Below are positions 20,881-32,352 of a stretch of 64,000 bases of DNA, piece by piece. The notes beneath the pieces are model-generated. The model saw only the letters and a list, made by a program, of their open reading frames with translations. It was not told the origin of the DNA and made no database searches. Made by a program: the position numbers and the translations under genes. Position 1 is the stretch's first letter, and every line of letters starts with the position of its first letter. The DNA comes from Spodoptera frugiperda (Eukaryota; Arthropoda; Insecta; Lepidoptera; Noctuidae). Location of the stretch: contig NC_064236.1 of NCBI RefSeq assembly GCF_023101765.2, positions 1 through 64,000 of the forward strand. The letters are read 5' to 3'.

Positions 20881-21819
20881 AAGGTAAACGCAGCTATTAA
20901 CGACCCATCGAAAATCTGCAGTTATTACCGACCTATAAAAGTAATTCGAAATCTTTACGTTTCCAGAACTATTCTAGCATAGGTAGGCAAAGTTACACAC
21001 GCGTTTATTCCTTGAGCATCGTATACTTTTACGTTACTGTGAGTAGCTGTGCAGAAAATAGATAAAATACGTCATTTACTACGGGGCAGCGTGGACGCAG
21101 GACATGGCGTACTGTTCCCTTGTTCCTTCAAGTAAGTACGTGACTTTTCTATTTAAGACATTTATACAAACAAATGACGTCTATACTTTATCTTATATTA
21201 CTAAATGTATTCATTTAAGTATCAACTTTTGATTTCTTACGACATTTTATTAATAAAAAGTAATTTGAAACGATAAAACTTTAAATTAAAACGGGACGGT
21301 GTTAGCTTCATCAGTTTTAGTCATGGCAGCTATCACCGACCCATAAGTCGGCAATGGCAGCAACGTAACTTTTCGTTTTATTTTTCTTTTATGTTATTAT
21401 ATCACACAAACACAAGTATTTTTAAGAACCAGTTTAAATCTAAGCTATCAGTCTTTATAAAAATCTATTAGCGACTAAACTTTTTTATCTAGTTTTTACC
21501 TTTTAGCGTTGTCAATTTAACCAAAGTTATGATATTTTTCGAGGATTGATATTTAATAGTTACAGTACAAAATTATTGTTTTTGTGTTTAAAACAGTGTG
21601 CATTTGTTCATATTTTTTGTGACATTAATCAACTATAATCTAGTTTTTACTCCGAAGGTCAATTGAATTTAAATAACCATTTTTTTATGAGTCGGTAATA
21701 CAATTTATGTTTATACTTACATACTTTATTACCGATCCATAAGGGTCGGCAATACCAACTATAAGAAGCTATTACCGATCGTATTTAGATTAACTAATTT
21801 CTCACCTACTTTTATAACA

Positions 21820-22040
21820 TAATAGGTACCTATGATTTTATTGTAACTTTCGTGAGACATACTAAATTAATTATTATGTTATCGGCTTACTCACGTAATG
21901 TTTTGACGATCGCCGCGTCGTGTGTCGCGTAATGCTGCTCATGAATATGAGCCTCTAGCATGGCTTGAAACTAGTCGAGTTCCTCGTCAAAACATTACGT
22001 GACTAAGTCGATAACATAATAATTAATAATAGGTACCTAT
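21820..22040. repeat. Palindromic MITE-like hairpin
   Basis: Arms around 21868-21912 and 21985-22024 are near-complementary (TATGTTATCGGCTTACTCAC and GTGACTAAGTCGATAACATA), with AGGTACCTAT at both outer edges (about 21825 and 22032). A foldback element nested in the psq transposon; the 65-codon minus frame at 22003 is incidental. Confidence 0.65.
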
Positions 22041-22102
22041 TAATCAATGCTACTTCTAGGCTAAAGCAACATAAAACACAATTATATTTTTTTTCCAGAA
22101 GT

Positions 22103-22270
22103 ATGGAGCCACAAAAGCGGCGAAAAGTAATTAATGAGGGTACCAGTGTATATGATGCATCAAAAAGGGTTAATATTCCCAAAACTACATTACGAGACAA
22201 ACGGGACGCTAAGTATAAGAATGAAATTTGCGGAGTTCAGCCGGTTCTTAATTTAAGTGAAGAAAAATGA
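22103..22270 (+). pseudogene. Psq-type helix-turn-helix exon of a transposase
   Basis: A 55-codon frame, ATG at 22103, stop TGA at 22270, preceded by a polypyrimidine-AG acceptor (TTTTTTTTCCAG) at about 22086-22097. The peptide begins MEPQKRRKV and contains GTSVYDASKRVNIPKTTLRD, the recognition-helix pattern of the psq/CENP-B N-terminal family (small residue, AS/AA, then IPxTTLR). It sits in the right third of the TIR element and lacks any downstream CENP-B or DDE domain, so it is a remnant or a short DNA-binding-only product. The ORF is intact over the whole motif. Confidence 0.65.
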
Positions 22271-22704
22271 AGTACCAATTTCTTTTATTAAAAAGAACGA
22301 CAATAAAAAAATACGAATTAATATGAATTAGTATTTGCATTTTTATTTTGTTGTATTTTATTAAGATTGGTAATCATCATCACTAGCTTATAAACATGCC
22401 ATTACTGGAAAAAGGCCTCCTATCATACACGATCGGGAATAGCTGCATAAAAATCGTTAATAGCTTCACAGCCGTTTTTATGGGTCGGTAATTGCAACAA
22501 TCGACTAAGTCACATTATAAATTATTTTTTACAAGATAATCCTCTATTTTAATCTATTTGATTCAGTAAATACATATTTTATACATAACACTAGCATATA
22601 AAATGAAACTATTAATCTTTAGAGGAACCGATGTACTAAAAAAATATGGTTCATTTAAAAATTGTCTTAGGGGGGTCGTTAATACCTGCGTTTACCTTAT
22701 TGAA

Positions 22705-22900
22705 TGGGCCGACGTTTGGCCGCTATCTCGCCTGATGGTAAGTGATGATGCGGCCTACGGTGGAGCACGTCTGCCCATAAGCAACCTATTCACTCGGGCT
22801 TTGAAGACACCCAGGTTGTACCCATCAGGAAACACAGACTCGGGCAAGGAGTTCCACTCCCTAGCAGTTCGCACAAAGAAGCTTGTTTCTGCATATTGAA
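22705..22900. repeat. Dispersed lepidopteran repeat fragment
   Basis: Contains GCCTGATGGTAAGTGATGAT and ACACAGACTCGGGCAAGG, which I recognise as part of a repeat common in moth genomes. Family unknown to me. The 98-codon frame at 22603-22899 runs across the transposon end into this repeat and is not a gene. Confidence 0.5.
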
Positions 22901-23331
22901 AAGGTCTACCTTTTCAATATGCACAAACAATTTGTACATTATTTTAATAAATCTCGTAGGGTTCTCTCGTAGGTAGGCTTGCGTTTGCGCGTTAAAAAAT
23001 GATAATTCACGACATCACATTATAAAAAAATAACAGTATTTCTCCACTTAATGGGTTCCCATTTAATGGGTGTTTTAATACACATAAACCTTCCTCTTGA
23101 ATCACTCAATCTATTAAAAAAAACTGCATCAAAATCCGTTGCGTAGTTTTAAAGATTTAAGCATACAAAGAGAAATAGGATCAGAAAAAGCGACTTTGTT
23201 TTATAATATGTCGTGATACTGTATTTGCATACGAGATAACCCTTAGCTGAAGTTAAAAACAGTGTAAGTAAAGCATATTTAAACCCAAAACTATTTTGTG
23301 GGTCGTCTTAGAAGTCAAAATATGACTTTTT

Positions 23332-24111
23332 TATACCTAATGCGCTCTAACAAGGTGCGGCTGACAGATTCAGTAACGTTTCGTATCACTCTTGAAAGTT
23401 GCTGCGATTTAAAAATTATGGCGTAATATTTTAGCTGTATCACATTCGTATTATGTTAAATCATTCGGATGCGTAGTTAATTAAATTAAAACCAACCGGA
23501 ATGTTCTAGTATTCAATTAAAATCTAATGAAATGAAAAATAAAGTAAAGTGTTATGCGTATAACGTAAATCCATAGTCGTGTTTAGTGATGGGATGTACG
23601 GCTACGATGGATAGGTAGTCGATGTTTTTTTAGAATAAAAAACGAAAATCGTGCGTCGTTCAATTATCATTCTTAAAAAACCTTTAATTATGTGGGTAAA
23701 TCCACTGTAGACGCGGCTCTCTCTGCCCAAACCACAGTGACATTATCTGAGCAGAAATATGTAGTAGGCATTTTTCTAGACATTTCCGGCGCCATTGATA
23801 ATGCGTGGTGGTACTATTCCAACATATACAAACTAATATATCCTTGTTTTCTTCACGGTTCTGTAAAACTGTAACTCTGAAACACCTCAGGGCTCGGTCA
23901 TAAAATATTTATTTTGACAAGTATATACACGTAGTTAGACTGCACAAATAAATAACACACACATTTAATAAAAAAATTCAAGAGAATTAAATGTATGCTG
24001 CGAGTATCGATAGCGATAAAAAAAGATTTTTCTAATGTCCATCCCTAAAGAGAGACGTCAACGTCATACTGGCATCTGTCAGCCGCACCTTGTTAGAGCG
24101 CATTAGGTATA
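23332..24111. mobile_element. TIR element enclosing an R1 fragment
   Basis: Inverted repeats of about 38 bp, TATACCTAATGCGCTCTAAC at 23332 and its complement ending at 24111, with near-perfect match including the GGTGCGGCTGACAGAT part. The right internal portion (about 23940-24060) recurs inverted at 42930-43105. No transposase is recognisable. Confidence 0.7.
23692..23874 (+). pseudogene. R1 reverse transcriptase fragment
   Basis: Sixty codons matching the 16.0-20.3 kb R1 element over GKSTVDAALS, KYVVGIFLDISGA and DNAWW, followed by an internal deletion of about 12 codons that removes the PMLLLKLKGRG segment, and then NIYKLIYPCFLHGSVKL. It lies between the TIRs of the 23332-24111 element and has no catalytic YADD. 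Dead fragment. Confidence 0.8.
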
Positions 24112-24530
24112 GAAACTTGTTCCTCGATGCGCCACCTGAAATAATGTCGCAGACCTTTGACTTTTTGCATAAACAAAGCTATTACATAATATGGTCACCA
24201 ATTTCTTAATTTCCATACAGGATAGATGAAAAGCGACTTTTTTATGTGTATATATCATAAATAAACTTAATGTGAAAATTCGTAAAAGAGGTTCATAAGT
24301 TTAATTCACAAAGTTATACAGGTAAGTATTGCAGACAGGCGCCAAGGAGTGTCGCCACGCGCCTGAACACGTCGTCGCCATTATGGATAGATGTCAGGCC
24401 TTTGCCGCTACTCTCTCTTTCTCCCTCACTTTCAGAACCTCACCCAGAGCTGTAACCAAAAAAAAATTTAAAACACGAACATTTGAATATTTCGAGCAGC
24501 GCGCGTCTTGGATTTACATTCTGACAGCAG

Positions 24531-26423
24531 CATTAGATGCTGTGATGTAGTGCGGCGGAATATACAGTAGATGCTGTGATGTAGTGCGCGGAATATACAG
24601 TAGATGCTAGCGTGATGTAGTGCGGCGGAATATACAGTAGATGCTGTGATGTAGTGCGCGGAATATACAGTAGATGCTAGCGTGATGTAGTGCGGCGGAA
24701 TATACAGTAGATGCTGTGATGTAGTGCGCGGAATATACAGTAGATGCTAGCGTGATGTAGTGCGGCGGAATATACAGTAGATGCTGTGATGTAGTGCGCG
24801 GAATATACAGTAGATGCTGTGATGTAGTGCGCGGAATATACAGTAGATGCTGTGATGTAGTGCGCGGAATATACAGTAGATGCTAGCGTGATGTAGTGCG
24901 CGGAATATACAGTAGATGCTGTGATGTAGTGCGCGGAATATACAGTAGATGCTGTGATGTAGTGCGCGGAATATATAGTAGATGCTAGCGTGATGTAGTG
25001 CGCGGAATATACAGTAGATGCTGTGATGTAGTGCGCGGAATATACAGTAGATACTGTGATGTAGTGCGCGGAATATACAGTAGATGTTGTGATGTAGTGC
25101 GCGGAATATACAGTAGATGCTGTGTTGTAGTGCGCGGAATATACAGTAGATGCTAGCGTGATGTAGTGCGCGGAATATACAGTAGATGCTGTGATGTAGT
25201 GCGCGGAATATACAGTAGATGCTGTGATGTAGTGCGCGGAATATACAGTAGATGCTGTGATGTAGTGCGCGGAATATACAGTAGATGCTAGCGTGATGTA
25301 GTGCGCGGAATATACAGTAGATGCTGTGATGTAGTGCGCGGAATATACAGTAGATGCTAGCGTGATGTAGTGCGCGGAATATACAGTAGATGCTAGCGTG
25401 ATGTAGTGCGCGGAATATACAGTAGATGCTGTGATGTAGTGCGCGGAATATACAGTAGATGCTGTGATGTAGTGCGCGGAATATACAGTAGATGTTGTGA
25501 TGTAGTGCGCGGAATATACAGTAGATGCTGTGATGTAGTGCGCGGAATATACAGTAGATGCTAGCGTGATGTAGTGCGCGGAATATACAGTAGATGCTGT
25601 GATGTAGTGCGCGGAATATACAGTAGATGCTGTGATGTAGTGCGCGGAATATACAGTAGATGCTGTGATGTAGTGCGCGGAATATACAGTAGATGCTGTG
25701 ATGTAGTGCGCGGAATATACAGTAGATGCTGTGATGTAGTGCGCGGAATATACAGTAGATGCTGTGATGTAGTGCGCGGAATATACAGTAGATGTTGTGA
25801 TGTAGTGCGCGGAATATACAGTAGATGCTGTGATGTAGTGCGCGGAATATACAGTAGATGCTAGCGTGATGTAGTGCGCGGAATATACAGTAGATGCTGT
25901 GATGTAGTGCGCGGAATATACAGTAGATGCTGTGATGTAGTGCGCGGAATATACAGTAGATGTTGTGATGTAGTGCGCGGAATATACAGTAGATGCTGTG
26001 ATGTAGTGCGCGGAATATACAGTAGATGCTAGCGTGATGTAGTGCGCGGAATATACAGTAGATGCTAGCGTGATGTAGTGCGCGGAATATACAGTAGATG
26101 CTGTGATGTAGTGCGCGGAATATACAGTAGATGCTGTAATGTAGTGCGCGGAATATACAGTAGATGCTGTGATGTAGTGCGCGGAATATACAGTAGATGC
26201 TGTAATGTAGTGCGCGGAATATACAGTAGATGCTGTGATGTAGTGCGCGGAATATACAGTAGATACTGTGATGTAGTGCGCGGAATATACAGTAGATGCT
26301 GTGATGTAGTGCGCGGAATATACAGTAGATGCTAGCGTGATGTAGTGCGCGGAATATACAGTAGATGCTGTGATGTAGTGCGCGGAATATACAGTAGATG
26401 CTGTGATGTAGTGCGCGGAACAT
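24531..26423. repeat. Minisatellite of 33/36-bp units, about 55 copies
   Basis: The unit is TGATGTAGTGCGCGGAATAT followed by ACAGTAGATGCTG (33 bp), with a variant ending CTAGCG that is 36 bp long. The first four repeats form a 70-bp higher-order dimer (34+36 bp; starts at 24543, 24613, 24683, 24753), where one unit has GCGGCGG instead of GCGCGG. Because 33 and 36 are multiples of three, spurious frames stay open: 584 codons on minus (24747-26501) and 85-96 codons on plus. Sporadic substitutions (GTTG, GTAATG, ATACTG) distinguish units. Confidence 0.95.
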
Positions 26424-27221
26424 ACAATCTACCTGCGACAGTAACAAGATATTACAAACGGACTTGGAACTTTTGGATCTAAACTGATGTCTTATGAACA
26501 AAATGTTCTTGTAAAAATAACGTCACGATTAAAAATAAGGAGAAAGTATTGTTTAAAAGCACTCACGTAACATATGCCCGTTCTCCCAGTAATAACATTT
26601 GACTGCAGGTATCCCCCGTTTTATCGCCGCTTCTCTGTGTTCACTTTTCAATGATTTTCGCAAAATATTCGCCGCGATGTTAGAGTAATTCACGTAGCTG
26701 TAGAAATTAATATTTTACTAATTACAAAGAGAGTTTACCGAACAAGGGATATTCCCCTGGTCGGGTATGTAAAGTGCAATTACATTCAAAGTACAGCAAC
26801 GTTCAGCTTGCACATTTTAAAAGCTATATCTGTAACTTTGGTTCCTTGGCGAATTTACCGAATAACTATGTGTTTACATACATCTCACTGCCGCGCGTAT
26901 TGATGTGGTATAACCATTCTGTCCCGTATCTTGCTGTGAGTAAATCACACAACCTTACGATAAGGAGAATGCCCAAAAAAGCCCGGAGTCGATTAAAATC
27001 GTTCACTTACTGCAGTCCCCAGTCAGTACGCGCAGTTAGCTAACTACTACTTACTAATGCAAGGGATGAAGAATTCAGAATTTACATCTACGAGAATTTT
27101 GTTACGATATTTTGTGTTTTGGAACTTTACGCGTGCGTGCTAATGAATTTTTGTGATAAAAATAAAACTAATTAGTATACAAATCACGTGTTTAAATATC
27201 CTTCACTAATTACCATTACCC
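26424..27221. other. No gene seen
   Basis: Unique-looking sequence between the minisatellite and a MITE. The 89-codon frame at 26774 has no recognisable domain. Confidence 0.4.
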
Positions 27222-27225
27222 TATA

Positions 27226-27971
27226 CAGGGTGTCCCTGAAGTCGACGTCCAACAAGCACCAGACGATCGGCAAGGTTCCAACTGTTATTAGAAAAACGAT
27301 AATATTGCCGAAGAATGCTGCGAACGAAATCATGAGTAGACAGACAATGTATTTTGACAAGAGATCCTCGCTGATTTTCAACATGATGATAACAAATCGT
27401 GTGCAAAGTGTTGTCTAGTGCATACGAGGTTATAACGTATGCTTTGAGTACACTAGAAGAAATTTTAGTGAGTTCAAATAAATTCATGGAAACGGGGTTT
27501 CGTTGAAAAATATTTTTTTGTGTCGAATTTAAGAAAAAATGTGCAAAGTGCTATACCATTTTATAATCCTTATTAAATGCGCCAACTTTGGTGAAATTTG
27601 CCACTACTAGCGCCATACATAATTTATTCAGTACAATCACTTGAAGTAAGGTGAAAAATTTATTCAGAGTATTTGGTTCGTCTAAAACTGACAATGTATT
27701 CGAATCTAAAGCAGTTGGCTAAGAATTTATGATTCCATATTACTGAACCACTATTCAGGATAATGTAAGGAAGACTACAGACGAAAAAATAAAGATTTGT
27801 AGCAACAAGAGTCAAAAGACTGGCACAGGGTGTACTTTTTCGTGGATAACACATAAGCCACTGTAATTTAAAAACTGTAAGACATAGAATTTTTTTTATA
27901 TTTTTCTGATAACAGTTGGAACCTTGCCGATCGTCTGGTGCCTGTTGGACGTCGATTTCAGGGACACCCTG
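27226..27971. mobile_element. Complete TIR MITE, family A (746 bp)
   Basis: Terminal inverted repeats of about 75 bp begin CAGGGTGTCCCTGAAGTCGA at 27226 and end with the complement at 27971; TATA flanks both ends, consistent with a TA target duplication (Tc1/mariner-like, inferred). No transposase. Partial relatives: 15353-16005, 33460-33640 and 37272-37590. Frames at 27184, 27221 and 27660 are shadows. Confidence 0.88.
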
Positions 27972-28204
27972 TATAGGTAAGTAGGGATTTTAATCGATTC
28001 TGGGTATTTGCTCCTTTATTGACGCCGGCTTCCCTGTAACAGTCACCTTGAGCCTCCGTGCCATCACGACTTTAGGTTTTGAGGTTAGAATATGAAAACT
28101 ATTTTTTCTCGGAAATAAAAGTAATCTTTTCTTGAGAGTGGGGGAAAGCAGAAATATAACCGCCCCACCACGGCTCCCCTCCAAAAGTGAGACACTGTTT
28201 TTAT

Positions 28205-28330
28205 TATGACATAATCAGGTAAACAAGCAGACGGATCAGCTGATGGTAAGCAATCGGCGCCGCCCATAGACTCGTAAAATATCAGTGGCGTTATAATATA
28301 AGTGCGTTGGCGGCCTTTTGGGGGTTTAAT
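28205..28330. repeat. Dispersed lepidopteran repeat fragment
   Basis: Contains CAGCTGATGGTAAGCAATCG and AAGTGCGTTGGCGGCCTTTT, a recurrent moth repeat as I recall it; orientation and full length not resolved. Confidence 0.45.
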
Positions 28331-30339
28331 AATATAAACAATTTGAGGATTGTTTAAGATTAGGGGATTAAAGAAATTGGGGACGGGGTAGGTGGGCCTT
28401 CGGTAACGTCACTCACTCGGCGACGGAACACAACGCATGCGTTGTTTCACGTCGGATTTCTGTGAGGCCGCGGTATCACTCCGAAGTTGGCTTTAGTTAT
28501 CTGCGGCATGATATTTCCATGATGTTTTTGGTATTAAGAAATAGGAAATAATTTCCTGAAACACTGCCGTGCTTAATGGGTTTTTATGCTGAAACGTAAT
28601 TTTTGACAAAAATATATATTTAAAGTTTTGAAGTTAAGTTCATCACAGTCGAGCCGGCGGCCCATTCGTGACGAAGCATGGCTCTCCCACACATAAATTT
28701 GAACCGCATAGGTAGGTACTTGAAGTTAATTCCCACAAGCTACTGGACCGAGAGCCCAGCCCTGCCAGACATTACTTATATATTATTTTCTAATTAATGT
28801 TTTATAAAGCATATATAAAAATCAGCCATCAGAATTTAAGTTAAGTTAGTCTTATTTTTACTAACCTTTCTCACCTGGAAATCGGCCGTCTATCCAACTT
28901 AGCTGGTACGCAGGCGTTCAAATAAAAGCTACTCGGTATCCCATGTTTTGTCTTTCAGAAAATAAGTAATGCCTGGCAGGGCTGGGCTCTTACTCTATAC
29001 GCCTTCACAACGAAGTATAACGTGAGATGTAAGAAGTAACAATCGTACTTTAGACCAACCGCTCGCCACGTACTCATCGTCAGCGTTCGTGGTCACCGAT
29101 GTCTGTAACGAAACAATTTAATTTAATTAAACAAATTTCGTAAACAATGCACAAATGCTAGTAAGTTATACATATATACACATGTAGGTAAAATATTATG
29201 ACAGTTGTCAAACTCATTGTCACAGTTTACCACGATTATATATTATGACTAACATTCATCATTTTATGAAGGTCGTATAGCGAACTAATTTATCTGCGGT
29301 GAAAGCGACAAATACCATTTTGGCACTTTTAGTGTTTGGTGTTGTACTGAATCATTAAATATTTGATAAGGTCGAGGTCGAGCAGTGGAGTAGCAACAGC
29401 AACATCACAACATGGGTCCTTGTTATCTAAGATAGCAGATAAGAATTATTATAGAAGATAATTGTTTGGGCTCGAAGTCCGTCGCTGCTTTCCAGCACCA
29501 GCGAGTATTGTTACAGTGTCTTTGGCTCATAACTTGAATCTGAGAAACAGCCCGACGTATCTCCATTAACATGACTACTATCCGGGAACGTATAGTTCAT
29601 TCGCCTGCGGTTGGATGTCACTCGAACTCCGTAATCTACACTTTACTCGAAATATGAAAAGATATTTTTAGACATCAACGTCAAGCTTATTCCTCAGAAC
29701 AATTTCCTCTGAAGCTGTTGAATGTATCACAATAAAGTAGGTACAGACGTTGGTCGTAAAGCCGTTCCCGAATATAACCGCTCGTGGCACTACACAGAGG
29801 TCGTCTGAAGGTCACCTTGTCCTGACATTCGTCCACAAAAGGCTATTCCACCCGAAGGGAAGTTGATCGATACCAGTTTCAATTTCTTCATAACTAGCTA
29901 CAAGTAGTGTTTAGAGCATGTGTCTACAATCTAATCACTAGTTTGTCTTATGTCGGAATATTTCATCACCCGAGCGATGTTTGCAGTGGTCGCGTCGCGT
30001 CTACTAGGAACCGGTCAGTCAGACCGTGACTCATAATACTAAACAACACGATCATGATATCAAATTACGTGCTACACTTCTGTTTCCTTATTCATCATAT
30101 TCTGAAGTAAATAAAGATAATGTTTACAACCCTTCTCAGGGTCCCGTGCCGTAAAAACAGACTTCGCTGTCCGTCTGTCTGTCACCAGGCTTTGTCTCAA
30201 GAACATATTGCCACAGCAGAGTATACTGGACAGCTTTCTGCCATTAACAACAAATAACAGAATGGGAAGTAGCGAGCAAGAAAACAAATGCGTTGGACTT
30301 GTCGCGTGTTGTATTTGTACTAACTGAATCTTTTAATTA
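28331..30339. other. No gene seen
   Basis: About 2 kb without a supported ORF. A short inverted repeat (GAGAGCCCAGCCCTGCCAG near 28750 and CTGGCAGGGCTGGGCTCT near 28974) is the only structure noted. Confidence 0.4.
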
Positions 30340-32352
30340 ATACTCCTTACTAATATTATAAATGTGAAAGTAACTCTGTCTGTCTGTCTGTTACGCTTTC
30401 ACGTCTAAACCAGTGAACCGATTTTGATGAAATTTGGTATAGAGATAGAATAGACCCTGAGGAACAACATAGGCTATACTTTTTATGGCAAAAATATAGG
30501 GGAGAATAGGTAAAAAGGGGGGATGAATGTTCATATGAAAATTCGACATTTTTAAAGCTGTAACAGTGAAACTTAGTATTTAGACACTTTATGATAAACG
30601 AAAGAACATAGGCTAATTTTGTTGCAAAAAATAGGGGAGAGTGTGTAAAAAGGGATATGAATGTTCATATGGAAATTCGTCATTTTTAAAGCCGTAACAG
30701 TGAAACTTATTATTTAGACACTTTATGATAAACGAAAGAAAATAGGCTACTTTTTATTGCAAAATATAGGGGAGAATGGGTAAAAAGGGGGGATGAATGT
30801 TCATATGGAAATAATGGAAATTCGTCATTTTTAAAGCTGTAGGTAACAGTCAAATTTTGTATTTAGACACTTTATGATAAACGAAAGAACATAGGCTAGA
30901 ATAAAAAAATACATTGTTAATTGAAGGTGTACAATGGTTGATTAATGTTTGCTTGAAAATTCGTCATTTTTGTTAATACTGTCTGTGGCTTCACTCGCGT
31001 TTGAGTCGTACCTAGCTATTTATTTTAATCGGCAATATCCCTACAACCATACTATTATTATTAATGCGAAAGTAACCCTGTTTGTCTTGAGGTTACGCTT
31101 ACACGAATGTTTTTTATGGAATATAACAACGAAACAATGTATTTTTTTATTGATAGGCTAAGTATAGGATATATGTTTGGCTATATTTCATCATGATTAT
31201 AAAATGATGAATCAGCAGTCGTGGTCTCAATGAAATAGGGCAAGTGACCCGGTTGTGGCCATCGACCCCTTTGTGGCCATTTGGGCCTTCAAATATTTAT
31301 AACTAAGGCATGAACAAATAAATTACTCTGTGATGTACAGTATTTAAAATATTGAATATTGAAGACACTGATGCCGTTGGCAGCTTTAATGTGTCAAACT
31401 TCACTTCGATGCAACAAGTCATTCTTTTTAGTTGAGGGTGAAATTGTTAAGATCTTAACAAAAAGGCTAAGGCGAGCGGGTGAGGATTTGGTTTTTATTT
31501 TTTAAATCTTTGCTTATTGTTTGGATGTTTATGTTAATACTACATGAAGAATATATTGTCTAAGTGAAACTAAAGTTATTTTGTCGCCATATGTTTCTGA
31601 AGTGAGGCTTTTAGAAGGTGGCCACTAATGGAGACAAAATTATGAATTTCTCCATCTTTGGCCACATGGCTGGCCAAAACTTGTGTACATAGACACCCCA
31701 CTTCATCCCCTTTATTTTATCGTGGCTTTATTTTCATGGCTTTACATATCAACAAATACATATTTTTAATTTTCAGAGATGCAATAAATTGCCTTCACAC
31801 AAAGGGGAGGTCAGTTTACTTTGCAGCTTTTACGAACGTCATATAAAAGTTGATCTCTTTATTTGTAAGTTAAATTAAAGTGAAGTAATAATATTTCATA
31901 TTTTCCAAACTAAATATCATAGTTTGTAAAATGTCCAATTTAATTAATAAATTTTGATTACTTTTATTGTATGTTTTGATGGCCAGAAGTGGCACACGAC
32001 CGTGGCCAGAAACGGCACGAATCTGGCCAAAAATGGCACAAACTCCCCTTTTTTTTCTTTTTTATACAGTTATTTTTCTATCGGACGTTCTTTAAAAAAC
32101 GGGTTTTCTTAGGCAAGGTTAATACATGTTAAATGACTTTTTACAAAAAATATGTTCGTGATAACAAAAACTATAAGTTAAGAAAGCCTCAAAGTCGACA
32201 AAATTCTTAAAGCGGCCAAAACCGGGTCACTTACGATACATATCTTTAAAAATGCTAACAGTAACATATTCTCAAGTAATTCAGATTTGACATGACATAC
32301 GGCAGTATTTTGAACACCAACCACGCGGACGAAGTCGCGGGCAAAAGCTAGT
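30340..32352 (+). repeat. Retroelement-like dispersed repeat, interrupted
   Basis: Begins with ATTATAAATGTGAAAGTAAC, (CTGT)n and a run recognised from many moth loci, and ends ACGAAGTCGCGGGCAAAAGC at about 32328-32350. A similar but shorter copy spans 51185-52052. Inside are three tandem units of about 130-145 bp (30490-30900; GGGGAGAAT, AAAAAGG, GATGAATGTTCATATG) and then the TIR element at 31242-32232. No protein is encoded. Confidence 0.6.
31242..32232. mobile_element. TIR element with TGGCCA subterminal motifs
   Basis: Ends are inverted: AAGTGACCCGGTTNTGGCC at 31242 and its complement at 32214-32232. Short direct and inverted motifs (TGTGGCCAT, GGCCAGAAGTGGCAC, GGCCAGAAACGGCAC, GGCCAAAAATGGCAC) cluster near both ends. 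A possible acceptor (TTTTCAG) at about 31775 precedes a short open stretch, but no transposase domain is recognisable. The architecture parallels the elements at 20881 and 59703. Confidence 0.6.

Larger units (their letters stand above)
20881..22698 (+). mobile_element. TIR transposon with psq-type HTH exon (Tigger/pogo-like)
   Basis: About 28-bp terminal inverted repeats: AAGGTAAACGCAG(C/G)TATTA plus ACGACCC at 20881 and its complement ending at 22698, with the dinucleotide AT just outside both ends. Between them a motif of the form TTACCGACCCATAA recurs in both orientations near 20922, 21334, 21729, 21772 and 22480, like subterminal transposase-binding sites. The only coding remnant is the small psq HTH exon at 22103. 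Superfamily is inferred from the psq helix-turn-helix, typical of pogo/Tigger transposases; most of the transposase is gone. Confidence 0.7.

Noticed and set aside
24747..26501. 584-codon minus-strand ORF with an 11/12-residue repeat
   Set aside because: It is the translation of a minisatellite whose unit lengths are multiples of three; frames on the other strand are open too and no non-repeat domain is attached.
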